This document shows positions 16,682 through 24,791 of a DNA stretch of 64,000 bases, in pieces. The DNA lies in assembly GCA_022447625.1 (NCBI GenBank), contig JAKVAX010000002.1, forward strand, positions 280,219-344,218, read 5' to 3'. The DNA is from Flavobacteriales bacterium. GTDB taxonomy: Bacteria > Bacteroidota > Bacteroidia > Flavobacteriales_D > Sanyastnellaceae. Below the pieces are notes generated by a model. The model was given only the letters and a program-made list of their open reading frames with translations. It was not told where the DNA came from and searched no databases. The stretch's first letter is position 1. Every line of letters starts with the position of its first letter. The position numbers and the translations under genes are program-made.

Positions 16682-16712
16682 AAAAAAAAGCCACGCTCTA
16701 CAGCGTGGCTTT
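16682..16712 (-). terminator. Rho-independent terminator of the OmpA lipoprotein gene
   Basis: Read on the minus strand, AAGCCACGCT/AGCGTGGCTT with a 4-nt loop is followed by a run of T, 26 nt after the stop codon. Confidence 0.9.
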
Positions 16713-16737
16713 CGGCAGGTTTAAAGGAATGATAAAA

Positions 16738-17727
16738 TCAATTCCCTTCTAGGATCTGGAACAATTCGTTCAGATTAGGTGAGATGATAATCTCAATGCG
16801 TCGGTTCTTTGCTTTGTCTACTGGATCTACTGGGTGGAATTCGCTGCGTCCTGAAGCAGAGAGGATGGTAGGAGCGATGCTGCTATTCTCTGTCATGATC
16901 TTCACAACAGCAGTAGCGCGAAGTACACTCAACTCCCAGTTATCGCTAGGAATAGAGTTCCCGCGGATCTTATCAGTGTCTGTGTGGCCTTCTACGATAA
17001 TCTCCATGTCGCTTTCGTCTTCGATGGCTTTGGCGAGGTCAACGAGGGCTTTCTTTCCTTCATTATTGATTACGGTGCTTCCAGAAGGGAAGAGGAGCTT
17101 TGCGTCAAGGCTAACGTATACTTTACCGTTCTTTTCTTCTACGCTGAACCCTTTGTCTTTGAACCCGAGCAGGGCAGCGGCAATCTTGTCGCGCAATGCA
17201 TTAGCGGCTTCTTGTTGCTTGTTTAAGAGATCTTCTAGCTCGTTTACGCGAGCTTCACGTGCTTCCAGAGCGGCGCTCAGTTCGTTGAGGCTTATTTCTT
17301 TCGAGTCTAACTGAGTTTCTAGTTCGCGAAGGGCGTCTTCGTGCATTTGAAGGTCACTTTGAGCGATTTGCAGGTCTTCCAACAACTTGCGGTTCTCAGC
17401 GTTCATGTCTTCGAGAATCGAGCTGTTTTTCGCCATGAGAATTTCGTTCAACTCGTGGATTTTGTCGTATTGATTACGCAAATGACGAAGTGAGTTTCCA
17501 AGCAAGGTAGTGTCGCTTTCGAGGGCGCCCATGCGTTTGCCAATGTCATCTATCTGAGCTTCAAGCTCGTTGACTTGTGTGGTGAGTGCTTCATTCGAGG
17601 TTCTGAGCTGCTTGTTCTCCGTCTCACAGTCGTTCTTTCTCGCCTCTAATTCTTCGTATTGACGGGCAGTTACGCACGAAGCCAAGCCCATCACTACTAC
17701 TGATACCAATAGAAGATACTTCTTCAT
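16738..17727 (-). CDS. OmpA-family lipoprotein with coiled coil
   Basis: A 329-aa protein with a lipobox signal peptide (LLLVSVVVMGLASC), a long heptad-rich coiled coil (about residues 20-185, many Leu/Glu/Asn) and a C-terminal OmpA peptidoglycan-binding domain (about 200-325: LLFPSGSTVIN, IIVEGHTDTDKI, AKNRRIEIIISP). It probably bridges the outer membrane and the cell wall as a Pal-like spacer. The ATG at 17727 directly precedes the signal sequence. A -7-like CATCTTTG (17750-17743) and an exact TTCCGCGCTAGCG repeat (17767-17779) lie in its leader; a terminator follows. Confidence 0.92.
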   Translation of the reverse strand: MKKYLLLVSVVVMGLASCVTARQYEELEARKNDCETENKQLRTSNEALTTQVNELEAQIDDIGKRMGALESDTTLLGNSLRHLRNQYDKIHELNEILMAKNSSILEDMNAENRKLLEDLQIAQSDLQMHEDALRELETQLDSKEISLNELSAALEAREARVNELEDLLNKQQEAANALRDKIAAALLGFKDKGFSVEEKNGKVYVSLDAKLLFPSGSTVINNEGKKALVDLAKAIEDESDMEIIVEGHTDTDKIRGNSIPSDNWELSVLRATAVVKIMTENSSIAPTILSASGRSEFHPVDPVDKAKNRRIEIIISPNLNELFQILEGN

Positions 17728-17944
17728 CGCTGAAAATTTTCATTACAAAGATGCTTGCTTTCTTCTCGCTAGCGCGGAATAGCGCAGGGGTCTTATACAC
17801 AAGGATTTGTGCATACCCCCAATTTTGGAAATCCTCTAGTTCGCCATTTTTAACACTAGGGTAAACAAGAATTCACGCGTATTCACTGTTAGTAATGTAT
17901 GGAGCGCCGCGGCGTTCCTGCATTAAGAACCAAAAAGATATGTG
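17728..17944. other. Leader/intergenic region upstream of the OmpA lipoprotein
   Basis: It contains the OmpA leader with a 13-mer repeat copy (17767-17779), a small hairpin CACAA/TTGTG near 17800-17813, and no other clear feature before the 39-codon ORF. Confidence 0.5.
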
Positions 17945-18064
17945 ATGGAAGCGTTGTTCAATTTGCTCTCTTCGATTGAAGAGAGATTCAATCGTCGTTT
18001 TGGGTGGTTCTTTACCAACGGAAACAAAGCAAAAGTTGCCAACGAGGATCAGGATTTCAGCTGA
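17945..18064 (+). CDS. Possible 39-aa protein
   Basis: An ATG-initiated frame encodes 39 residues starting MEALFNLLSSIEERFNRRFG, with a plausible amphipathic helix followed by a polar tail ending in acidic residues. It overlaps the convergent aldehyde dehydrogenase gene by 16 nt. Codon use looks like the neighbours. No promoter, RBS or known family is recognised, so coding status is uncertain. Confidence 0.35.
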   Translation: MEALFNLLSSIEERFNRRFGWFFTNGNKAKVANEDQDFS

Positions 18065-19506
18065 ATGCAAACATTCTGAGGCTCGGTAAAGAAGTGTAAT
18101 GCTTCAAAGCCACCTTCTCTTCCTACGCCAGAGTTTTTAACTCCTCCGAAAGGAGTGCGTAGATCTCGTACTAGCCAGCAATTGATCCATACAATACCTG
18201 AATGGATCTGCTGGGCTACGCGATGAGCACGCGTCAAGTTGCTCGTCCATACCGTAGCAGCCAATCCGTATTCTACACTGTTGGCCATTTCTAAGGCATG
18301 TTCGTCTGATTCAAAAGGGGTAATGGTCACGACAGGACCAAAAATCTCTTCCTGCTGCACACGACACTGATAATCGAGTCCTTCAATGACGGTAGGTTCG
18401 ATGTAGTATCCCTCAGCACGATTCCCATCTTCTGGGATGTGTTGTTTTCCTCCACACAGTACCGTTCCACCTTCTTCTTTAGCGAGTTCGATGTATGAGA
18501 GTACCTTCTCCATATGTGGTTTCGAGACCACGGCTCCAAACTTGGTAGATGGATCTGAAGGGTCGCCAATCTGCATGCGCTTCACTTTCGCTACAAAGGC
18601 CTCCTTGAACTTGTCGTAGATAGAGGCTTCTACGAAAATACGTGAACCACACAGGCAAATCTGTCCTTGATTAGCGAATGACGAACGCACCGTGGTGCGA
18701 ATCATCTCATCAAAGTCGCAATCCGCGAAAATGATGTTTGGGTTCTTTCCCCCAAGTTCCAACGACAGCTTCTTGAACATCGGCGCTGCTTTCTTCGCGA
18801 TGAGGGCCCCTGTGGTTGTTCCTCCAGTGAATGAAATCGCCTTGATACCAGGGTGCGAGACCATCGCGTCACCTGCTTGATGTCCGTGACCGTGTACGAT
18901 GTTGAGCACACCTGCAGGAAGCCCAGCTTCATTGCACAATTTCGACATCAAGTAAGCGGTCATCGGGGTGATTTCGCTTGGCTTAGCTACCACAGTACAT
19001 CCTGAGGCGAGTGCTGGAGCAATCTTCCAGGTAAACAGATAGAGCGGTAAGTTCCATGGAGAGATACATCCGACTACCCCCACCGGTTTGCGGTTGGTGT
19101 AGTTGATCACGCGGTCTTCCATGATATGGGCTTCGCTCGCATAGTGCATGATCGCCGTAGAGAAGAAACGAATATTCGATTCCGCTCGAGGAATATCGAC
19201 ATGAGAAGCCAGGCTCACGGGTTTACCGTTGTCTTTGCTTTCAGCCGCCGCCAGGGCGTCGAGGTTTTCTCTAATGAGGTCAGCCAACTTCGAAAGAATG
19301 CGAGATCGCTCTTGGTAAGGTGTGGTTGACCAGATAGGAAAAGCGGCATTCGCTGCTTCGTACGCTCGTTCTACATCATCAGCATCAGAGTTCGGGATTT
19401 GGCTGTAGACTTTTCCCGTTGCAGGCTCGTAATTATCGATCCATTGTCCGTTCGCTGGTTCAGCGAATTCTCCGTTGATGAAGTTGAGTATCTTTTCCAC
19501 AGCCAT
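18049..19506 (-). CDS. Aldehyde dehydrogenase (ALDH8/muconate-semialdehyde type)
   Basis: A 485-aa NAD(P)-dependent aldehyde dehydrogenase. It shows the Rossmann contact PWNLPLYLFTWKIAPALASG, the nucleotide loop SFTGGTTTG, the general-base motif LELGGKNP and the nucleophile segment NQGQICLCGSRI with the catalytic Cys. The ICLCGSRI context and the overall sequence resemble 2-aminomuconate or 2-hydroxymuconate semialdehyde dehydrogenases of the kynurenine and meta-cleavage pathways; this specificity is inference. No pathway partners are adjacent and the gene stands alone on the minus strand. Length is normal for the superfamily. Confidence 0.88.
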   Translation of the reverse strand: MAVEKILNFINGEFAEPANGQWIDNYEPATGKVYSQIPNSDADDVERAYEAANAAFPIWSTTPYQERSRILSKLADLIRENLDALAAAESKDNGKPVSLASHVDIPRAESNIRFFSTAIMHYASEAHIMEDRVINYTNRKPVGVVGCISPWNLPLYLFTWKIAPALASGCTVVAKPSEITPMTAYLMSKLCNEAGLPAGVLNIVHGHGHQAGDAMVSHPGIKAISFTGGTTTGALIAKKAAPMFKKLSLELGGKNPNIIFADCDFDEMIRTTVRSSFANQGQICLCGSRIFVEASIYDKFKEAFVAKVKRMQIGDPSDPSTKFGAVVSKPHMEKVLSYIELAKEEGGTVLCGGKQHIPEDGNRAEGYYIEPTVIEGLDYQCRVQQEEIFGPVVTITPFESDEHALEMANSVEYGLAATVWTSNLTRAHRVAQQIHSGIVWINCWLVRDLRTPFGGVKNSGVGREGGFEALHFFTEPQNVCIQLKS

Positions 19507-19555
19507 GAATTTTTGTAAAAGTAGTGAAATGGCCTTGTCGAAAAATGCTGCGGGC

Positions 19556-19587
19556 TTGTGTACTTATTCAGAATATTTTTAAATTTG
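19556..19587 (+). promoter_or_regulatory. Promoter of tRNA-Gln
   Basis: TTGT (19556-19559), a 20-bp spacer and TAAATTTG (19580-19587) match the Bacteroidetes promoter consensus; the tRNA starts 23 nt after the -7 box. Confidence 0.75.
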
Positions 19588-19609
19588 CACCCCTGTTAAT
19601 TCAGGAAAC

Positions 19610-19680
19610 TGCCCCATGGTGTAATGGTAGCACACCAGATTTTGGTTCTGTTTGTCAAGGTTCGAGTCCTTGTGGGGCAA
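19610..19680 (+). tRNA. tRNA-Gln (anticodon TTG)
   Basis: A 71-nt cloverleaf: acceptor stem TGCCCCA/TGGGGCA, D-arm with GGTAGCAC, anticodon loop TTTTGGT with anticodon TTG reading CAA, T-arm AAGGTTCGAGTCCTT, discriminator A. CCA is not encoded and is added after transcription. A terminator follows within 4 nt, so the gene is expressed alone. Confidence 0.96.
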
Positions 19681-19683
19681 CAA

Positions 19684-19709
19684 AAAGGTCACTTCGGTGA
19701 CCTTTTTTG
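19684..19709 (+). terminator. Rho-independent terminator of tRNA-Gln
   Basis: Stem AAAGGTCAC/GTGACCTTT with a TTCG tetraloop, followed by a T-rich run. Confidence 0.92.
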
Positions 19710-19746
19710 TTTTTGGGTTATTGGTGGTTTTCACCGGTGGAATATT

Positions 19747-19917
19747 GGATGGATTTCATCCATCCCTACGGCCTATATGTGATTTGGTGTAGATGGCGTT
19801 TATAAACGCCATTGTTTGTGGGTTTGACCCATCCGTTCGCTGGTTGAGGCGCAAGATTGCGCCGCTAAAGGACCGGTTGTCCTATTTGATTGATGTAGGG
19901 ACGCATGAAATGCGTCC
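19747..19917. repeat. Hairpin-module array, copy 1
   Basis: Successive hairpins: GGATGGAT-TTC-ATCCATCC (19747-19765); a perfect 20-base palindrome centred on TTTATAAA (19793-19812); TGGGT-TTG-ACCCA (about 19819-19831); GGCGCA-AGAT-TGCGCC (19848-19863); GGACGCAT-GAA-ATGCGTCC (19899-19917). The first hairpin, read on the minus strand, has the same frame as the last: GTAGGGA, a variable triplet, ATGAAAT, the complementary triplet, TCC. The element is thus bounded by inverted relatives. No ORF. Confidence 0.7.
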
Positions 19918-19999
19918 ATGACCTGGACCTTCGCTGGAAGGTTTTGTCAAATTGCGTTCAATTACAAATGGGTACACCAATTGAACCATGTGTTGGATT

Positions 20000-20194
20000 A
20001 GGATGGATTTCATCCATCCCTACGGCCGACATGTGATGGGCCGTAGATGGTGTTTATAAACGCCATTGTTTGTGGGTTTGACCCATCCGTTCGCGTTCCT
20101 GTTGAGGCGCATAAATCCCGAAATACGGGATAGGTGCGCCGCTAAAGGACCGGTTATCCCTTTTGATTAATGTAGGAACGCATGAAATGCGTCC
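20000..20194. repeat. Hairpin-module array, copy 2
   Basis: A second, diverged copy of 19747-19917 with the modules in the same order. The 20-base palindrome carries one change that keeps a G-U pair (20047-20066), and the GGCGCA/TGCGCC hairpin (20106-20140) has its loop replaced by a second hairpin, ATCCCG-AAATA-CGGGAT (20115-20131). The array ends 6 bases before the stop codon of the small membrane protein. Confidence 0.7.
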
Positions 20195-20199
20195 ATAAC

Positions 20200-20532
20200 C
20201 TAGAGCAGCTTAATCAGAATCGTAAGTATTGAAATCGCTACCGAAGCGCCACTCGCCCAAGTGAGCATTTTGATGGGCGCTTGAGCGATACAAAGTGCAT
20301 TTGCTGTTACGCCTACCGCTACTACTGTGAGGAATAGCGCGAAGTCTTGCGGACTTTCAGAATGCAAAGTGTACATCACCGCAATGGCACCTAAACAGCT
20401 TTGAAGCAAAATGGCGATCACCATGATACCGTAGCGGTTGAATTCCATTTTGTCCCAGAAGTCTGAAGTAGACTTGGCTGCGGTTGTCTTAAGTATTGTA
20501 GGACTCGGATGGGTTACTGATGGATTTTTCAT
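20200..20532 (-). CDS. Small membrane protein of unknown function
   Basis: A 110-aa product with a polar ~30-residue N-terminus (Ser/Thr/Pro-rich) and three hydrophobic segments (about residues 34-54, 64-84, 88-109). No conserved family motif is recognised. The 3' end abuts the hairpin array. It stands alone on the minus strand with no clear promoter; a long frame with regular membrane helices supports it being real. Confidence 0.6.
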   Translation of the reverse strand: MKNPSVTHPSPTILKTTAAKSTSDFWDKMEFNRYGIMVIAILLQSCLGAIAVMYTLHSESPQDFALFLTVVAVGVTANALCIAQAPIKMLTWASGASVAISILTILIKLL

Positions 20533-20755
20533 TAGATGTGATTTAGTACCACTAAGTTCCCCCGGAAGTCGTCTTCTATTTATGACCTAGGTCAGGATTT
20601 GAGGTAACATTCATTACGTTCTCAGCTGGGTTGAGCTGGAGTACTTTGTAACTGTGGGTCAAAACTTTACGAGTGTTAGCGATGCTCAGAGGCTTCCGTT
20701 GTACCTTGAGCATTCCTTAGCATTAAACTAAATCAGCTTCGTATTGACGGAGATC

Positions 20756-20783
20756 AAAAGACCCGCTCAACGGCGGGTCTTTC
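20756..20783 (-). terminator. Rho-independent terminator (usable on both strands)
   Basis: AGACCCGC/GCGGGTCT with a 6-nt loop, flanked by A and T runs on both sides. On the minus strand it lies just downstream of the beta-helix protein stop. Confidence 0.85.
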
Positions 20784-20793
20784 TGATTCAATA

Positions 20794-22188
20794 CTATTCA
20801 ATGACTTCAACTACCATGGGTTCTTCACCCTTCTTCTTGATGACTGGTTGGTAGTAGGTGACGGTCTCGCCAGTTTCCGGATCGATCATTAAAAGCGGAC
20901 GAAGATCTACGATTTCGTAATCAGCGAGCTCTTTTGGTCCTTGCATCGGCAGGGTCTGCTGATCAAAGGTTTGATGATTCGTCAGTAGAATCCGGTCTTC
21001 CGTGAATGACCAATATTCTTCTCCGCTTCTCATGGTTGGTGACCATCCACCTTCTGTACGAATGGTAGAGGCAAAGCGATCAACGACGTATGGTGGCGGA
21101 TCTCCAACCCAGAGGTCAGGATCGTTCAAGTCAAAATTCTGCATCATGCGCACGTCTTCGAAGATCCACTCTCCTACGCCATTGGCTTTGAACTTGGCAC
21201 CACCAGGGACATAGGCCCAGTTGCTCAGCTTTACAACGCTTCTTCCGGCGTCAACTTGCACGGTACGTCCTGTCTGAGAATAAATACCGTCCAGGTGAAC
21301 AATTCCTCCATTCTGTTCTGCGTGAATAAGTGCTTTCGTGAAGAGCGTATCAAAAGGATGCTCAATATGAATGTTCCGCATGAATAGGTAGGTACAGGTT
21401 GTTGAATTGCGATCATGGTAATCGACGCTGTATCGCGGTGCCAGTCCTTCAAATACTGTGTTCGTTACACTCAAGCTGTTTGAGCCATAATTGCGAATGC
21501 AGGCATGGGCGTGCAGCTCACTAAAGAAGCGACAACCATCAACAGTAACCATATTGGATTGAGAATTTGAGCCGGTCGCATCGCGCAGGTATTTGCTTTC
21601 TCCTGTCATCGGGTCTCCTTGTGCTGATCGCACGAGAAGCTGCTCTACTTTTTGGCGGGTAAACTGACAATTCACCACACGGGCCATAAGGCAGAAAACA
21701 AGGTCTACACCTCGGTTTCCAGAGACGAATTCACAGTTGCTGATCTCGCTATTCAACGTGGCGGCCAAACGGAGTTGTGTATCGCCACCTTCGAAGCTCA
21801 AATCACGCACAACAAGCTTGTCCATTTTCACTAGAGCTTCCTCCACATCAGCGTCGCGATCGGCTTTTGGGGTGAGCAGATCGAATTTGAGTCCTACAGC
21901 CTTAATCGTGGCGTGATTTCCATCGATCATGGTTCGTCTGCGGTTGCGCTTAGAGTAGAACACTGTCTTCTGAAAGAGGTATTGGCCGGGCATGAGTTCG
22001 ATGACCACATTCAGCTCCTTCTTTGGGATGGCGTCAAACATGGCCTGGAAGGCCTCATCGTCCGGTAAACCGTCGTCAATCACGGCACCGAAGTCTTCTG
22101 GCTTCAGTAAGATGGCTTCCGCCTGAAAAGGCGAAAGAAGGGCCAAAGAAAGGGTGCAAAAGAGGAAGTAGTGCATTGAAAGTTTCAT
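20794..22188 (-). CDS. Secreted parallel beta-helix (pectate-lyase superfamily) protein
   Basis: A 464-aa protein with a signal peptide (HYFLFCTLSLALLSPFQAEA) followed by the N-cap signature of pectate-lyase-superfamily proteins (KPEDFGAVIDDGLPDDEAFQ). A series of short beta-rich turns follows (IDGNHATIKAVG, VRDLSFEGGDTQ, EISNCEFVSGN, VTVDGCRFF, VTNTVFEG), as in right-handed beta helices. No pectate-lyase catalytic residues could be assigned, so substrate and activity are unknown. The frame stays open for 49 more codons to 22335, but the ATG at 22188 starts the signal peptide. It is periplasmic or secreted, and has its own terminator. Confidence 0.78.
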   Translation of the reverse strand: MKLSMHYFLFCTLSLALLSPFQAEAILLKPEDFGAVIDDGLPDDEAFQAMFDAIPKKELNVVIELMPGQYLFQKTVFYSKRNRRRTMIDGNHATIKAVGLKFDLLTPKADRDADVEEALVKMDKLVVRDLSFEGGDTQLRLAATLNSEISNCEFVSGNRGVDLVFCLMARVVNCQFTRQKVEQLLVRSAQGDPMTGESKYLRDATGSNSQSNMVTVDGCRFFSELHAHACIRNYGSNSLSVTNTVFEGLAPRYSVDYHDRNSTTCTYLFMRNIHIEHPFDTLFTKALIHAEQNGGIVHLDGIYSQTGRTVQVDAGRSVVKLSNWAYVPGGAKFKANGVGEWIFEDVRMMQNFDLNDPDLWVGDPPPYVVDRFASTIRTEGGWSPTMRSGEEYWSFTEDRILLTNHQTFDQQTLPMQGPKELADYEIVDLRPLLMIDPETGETVTYYQPVIKKKGEEPMVVEVIE

Positions 22189-22433
22189 GCTTTTTCGAGG
22201 TTTAGATACTCCTACAAGAGCAAGTTGAGTGCCATTTATTCGCCGAAGCTTCCCTACCGCTCGTCGTTGAAGTCGTTCTGACAGTCGATTTATTCCACTC
22301 CTGCAAGCGTTCGGCACGTATTCGGACAAGTGCAACGCTCGATTCCTACGGTATAGTAAGACATCGGCCTACTACAAAGCCATAGACCTCTATAGAGATT
22401 TGTACACGCTGTATTAAGAAAAGACAGAAACGA

Positions 22434-24791
22434 ATGAAAACCTCTCTTATTCGCCACATCGTGATCATTGCCGCCCTGGTATTCGGCGCTAGCCAAGTAC
22501 AAGGCCAAATGATCATTGCCGACTTAAGCGGTCCGTCAGAGAACCTCATCAATGAGGAAGTCTGCTTTGACCTCACCGCTTGGAACACCGGAGATATCGG
22601 TTACCAGCCGTATATCCGACTTTCCCTCCCACCGGAAATGCCCGCCTCTTCATTGAGCGTGTCGTTTCTGGATAATCCCATCTCGAGCATTATTGAGGTA
22701 GGAACTTTCGCGGGTGATCCCTTGGAAGACCCGAACCTCATTGTGGAAGATCCGAACCATTTGATTAATGGTCAGGTTGGAAACACCTTGGTCATCGTCA
22801 ACCTACCTGTAGGTTCGTTGATCGCAGGTGGTGTCAACGTGGAAGTGGAATTATGTGTCCGTATCAATGGAGATGGAGTAGCAGTTGGCTCTCCAATCCA
22901 GTTGGAAGCACAGCCTGTGTATCGTTACGGAGACACCCCGACGGGAACGAATGGTTCTATTGCAGGTGCGGTATACTCAGCAACGGTTACACCTACGCTT
23001 TATTCAATCTCCCATGTGGTGAATCAAGGAGATGTATTAACTGGAAACTGTGTTCCATTGGAGTACAGCGTGAACGTTAACATCGCCGAGCAGGAGATTG
23101 TAACAGGTCTTGATATTACAGCCGATCTCCCAAGTGGGATCAATTACATTGACGTACTCGCCGTGACACCTGGATGTGTCGTGATCTCTGAACCGCCTAC
23201 GGATTCAAATGGTCAGCTCCTAGTGACATGTAACAACGCGAATGGTACGGAAGATCCGGTCGATGTAGAGGTAACATACTTCGCTTATTTAGGAGATGTA
23301 CTCGACCAGAACAGCTGTGACAGTAGTTATTATGTGAGTCAAGCCGCGGTAGCTTCGAATGAGGTGCCGTCACAGATTGACAATGCCATTGTTACGGGTT
23401 ACCATATCCTCTTTGATCCAGTAAATCCATCGACCAACATTTGGCCTGGAGAGACTGTAATTTTGGGGCTTCAGTACCAAGTAGCAGAACACGTAGAAGG
23501 AATCGACAGCCTCTGGGTTGATTTGATCATTCCTGATGGATTGGCTTACCTAGGTAATGCGACCGTAGAAGGATTGCCATTGACTGCGGCCTCGGTGACA
23601 GATCTTGGTGACGGACGAACTGCGGTGTCATTCAACCTTCATGATACCTTTGGAGCAGATGTGCAGCCTTGTGAAGTGGGTCAGTTCCTCTTCGAGGCGG
23701 AAATCTTAGAGACCTACTTTGGTGGAGATTACTTGACAGCACGTGACCGATTATATGCCTCTGGTTTTGCTAGCTACTCTCTAGTGAATGGCGTGGAAGG
23801 GTGTGTGCGTCCTGTGGCCACCGGTTACAACTTACCTCCAGCAGAAGTAGTTAAAGAACTGATTAGTAGTCCGGCGAATGGCTTTGGCTATGTTCCTGGT
23901 GAGCAGGTAGTTTACCGGCTTGAAATGACCATTCCGTCAGGTGATTCGAAAGATGTCATTTTCGAAGACCTCTTCCCGGTGCCAGTGCATGATGTGAACG
24001 ATCTAAACTTGACTTTTGGAACGGACATTACTCACTCACCAACTGATAATATTGGAGCGACTCCATTGAGTATCTCTATTGATTCGGATAAGAACAGTTT
24101 GACCATTGATTGGGGCTCTATCACAGGAGTCAGTAACGGTACTCCAACGGTTATCGCGGTTGATATTGCCATACCGATTACCTCAGAACCTTTCGCCGAT
24201 GGTCTGGTTCACACCAACTTCGGAAGATTCTACAGTAACAACAGTCTCTTGGAGGCCAGTGTGGATGTCGATCTAACAACGATTAATGTAGGGGCACCTG
24301 AGTTGATCATGTTCAAGGGTATTCTTGAAACCGATCAGCCTGATGCGGAATTGGCTCCGGTCATGGTTCCTGTGAATGCGAATGCCACAAACATTGATGC
24401 ATGGGATTACGTGACCTACCAAATCACATTGACAAATGCCGGTTTGGCACCTGCGTACGATGTCATTGTGACTGACTTCCCGCCATTCCCTGAACTGGGT
24501 AACTGTGTGTTGGAGAGTGTGAAAAACGGTGAGGGAGATGATCTTCCTTATGCGGGTTCCCTCTTTACCATTGGGTTGGTACTTGATTCCATTCCAAAAG
24601 CAGAGCCAGGTTCCGAAGTACACCGTGTGTACATCGACTATGAATGTCGAGTACAGGATGAAATCAGTGCCGGTGATTACGCAACGAATACAGCAGAGGC
24701 CACTTGGGCAGCTGTTCCAGGTGAACAGAACTCTTCAACCCGATTACGGAAAGTGCACAGCTCTTCTTTGCTGAGCCGCGCATTGAAATGA
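22434..24791 (+). CDS. Giant T9SS surface protein, N-terminal part (frameshifted gene)
   Basis: The 785-residue frame starts with a signal peptide (HIVIIAALVFGASQVQGQ) and contains repeated DUF11-like beta-sandwich domains typical of Bacteroidetes adhesins (YEVNLTNTG-like phrases such as VTYQITLTNAGLAPAYDVIV near residues 660-680). It has no sorting domain of its own. After TWAAVPGEQ the sequence degenerates into a Ser/Arg-rich tail of about 19 residues. In the -1 frame the same DNA reads TELFNPITESAQLFFAEPRI, which continues smoothly into the next ORF. The two are therefore one gene (22434-27826, about 1,800 aa) broken near 24728. It heads T9SS cassette 1. Confidence 0.85.
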   Translation: MKTSLIRHIVIIAALVFGASQVQGQMIIADLSGPSENLINEEVCFDLTAWNTGDIGYQPYIRLSLPPEMPASSLSVSFLDNPISSIIEVGTFAGDPLEDPNLIVEDPNHLINGQVGNTLVIVNLPVGSLIAGGVNVEVELCVRINGDGVAVGSPIQLEAQPVYRYGDTPTGTNGSIAGAVYSATVTPTLYSISHVVNQGDVLTGNCVPLEYSVNVNIAEQEIVTGLDITADLPSGINYIDVLAVTPGCVVISEPPTDSNGQLLVTCNNANGTEDPVDVEVTYFAYLGDVLDQNSCDSSYYVSQAAVASNEVPSQIDNAIVTGYHILFDPVNPSTNIWPGETVILGLQYQVAEHVEGIDSLWVDLIIPDGLAYLGNATVEGLPLTAASVTDLGDGRTAVSFNLHDTFGADVQPCEVGQFLFEAEILETYFGGDYLTARDRLYASGFASYSLVNGVEGCVRPVATGYNLPPAEVVKELISSPANGFGYVPGEQVVYRLEMTIPSGDSKDVIFEDLFPVPVHDVNDLNLTFGTDITHSPTDNIGATPLSISIDSDKNSLTIDWGSITGVSNGTPTVIAVDIAIPITSEPFADGLVHTNFGRFYSNNSLLEASVDVDLTTINVGAPELIMFKGILETDQPDAELAPVMVPVNANATNIDAWDYVTYQITLTNAGLAPAYDVIVTDFPPFPELGNCVLESVKNGEGDDLPYAGSLFTIGLVLDSIPKAEPGSEVHRVYIDYECRVQDEISAGDYATNTAEATWAAVPGEQNSSTRLRKVHSSSLLSRALK

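Larger units (their letters stand above)
19710..20199. other. Intergenic region occupied by the hairpin-module repeats
   Basis: About 490 bases without a gene between tRNA-Gln and a minus-strand gene. Nearly all of it is the two copies of the hairpin array; the 82-base spacer between them (19918-19999) shows a weak hairpin near 19921-19942 and nothing else I can name. Confidence 0.6.

Noticed and set aside
17873..18070. 65-codon minus-strand ORF overlapping the dehydrogenase end
   Set aside because: It covers the same bases as the 39-aa plus-strand candidate, has no promoter or recognisable sequence, and overlaps the 3' end of the dehydrogenase gene on the same strand.
19600..20200. Integrated element at tRNA-Gln (attachment site)
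   Set aside because: The tRNA is followed by its own terminator and no integrase or repeated tRNA 3' end is present; only palindromic repeats follow.
20580..20783. Plus-strand small RNA ending at the 20756-20783 terminator
   Set aside because: The terminator is explained by the minus-strand beta-helix gene; no convincing plus-strand promoter was found.
24720..24735. Programmed -1 ribosomal frameshift in the giant surface protein
   Set aside because: No X-XXY-YYZ slippery heptamer and no stable downstream structure is apparent; a base deletion or sequencing error is simpler.
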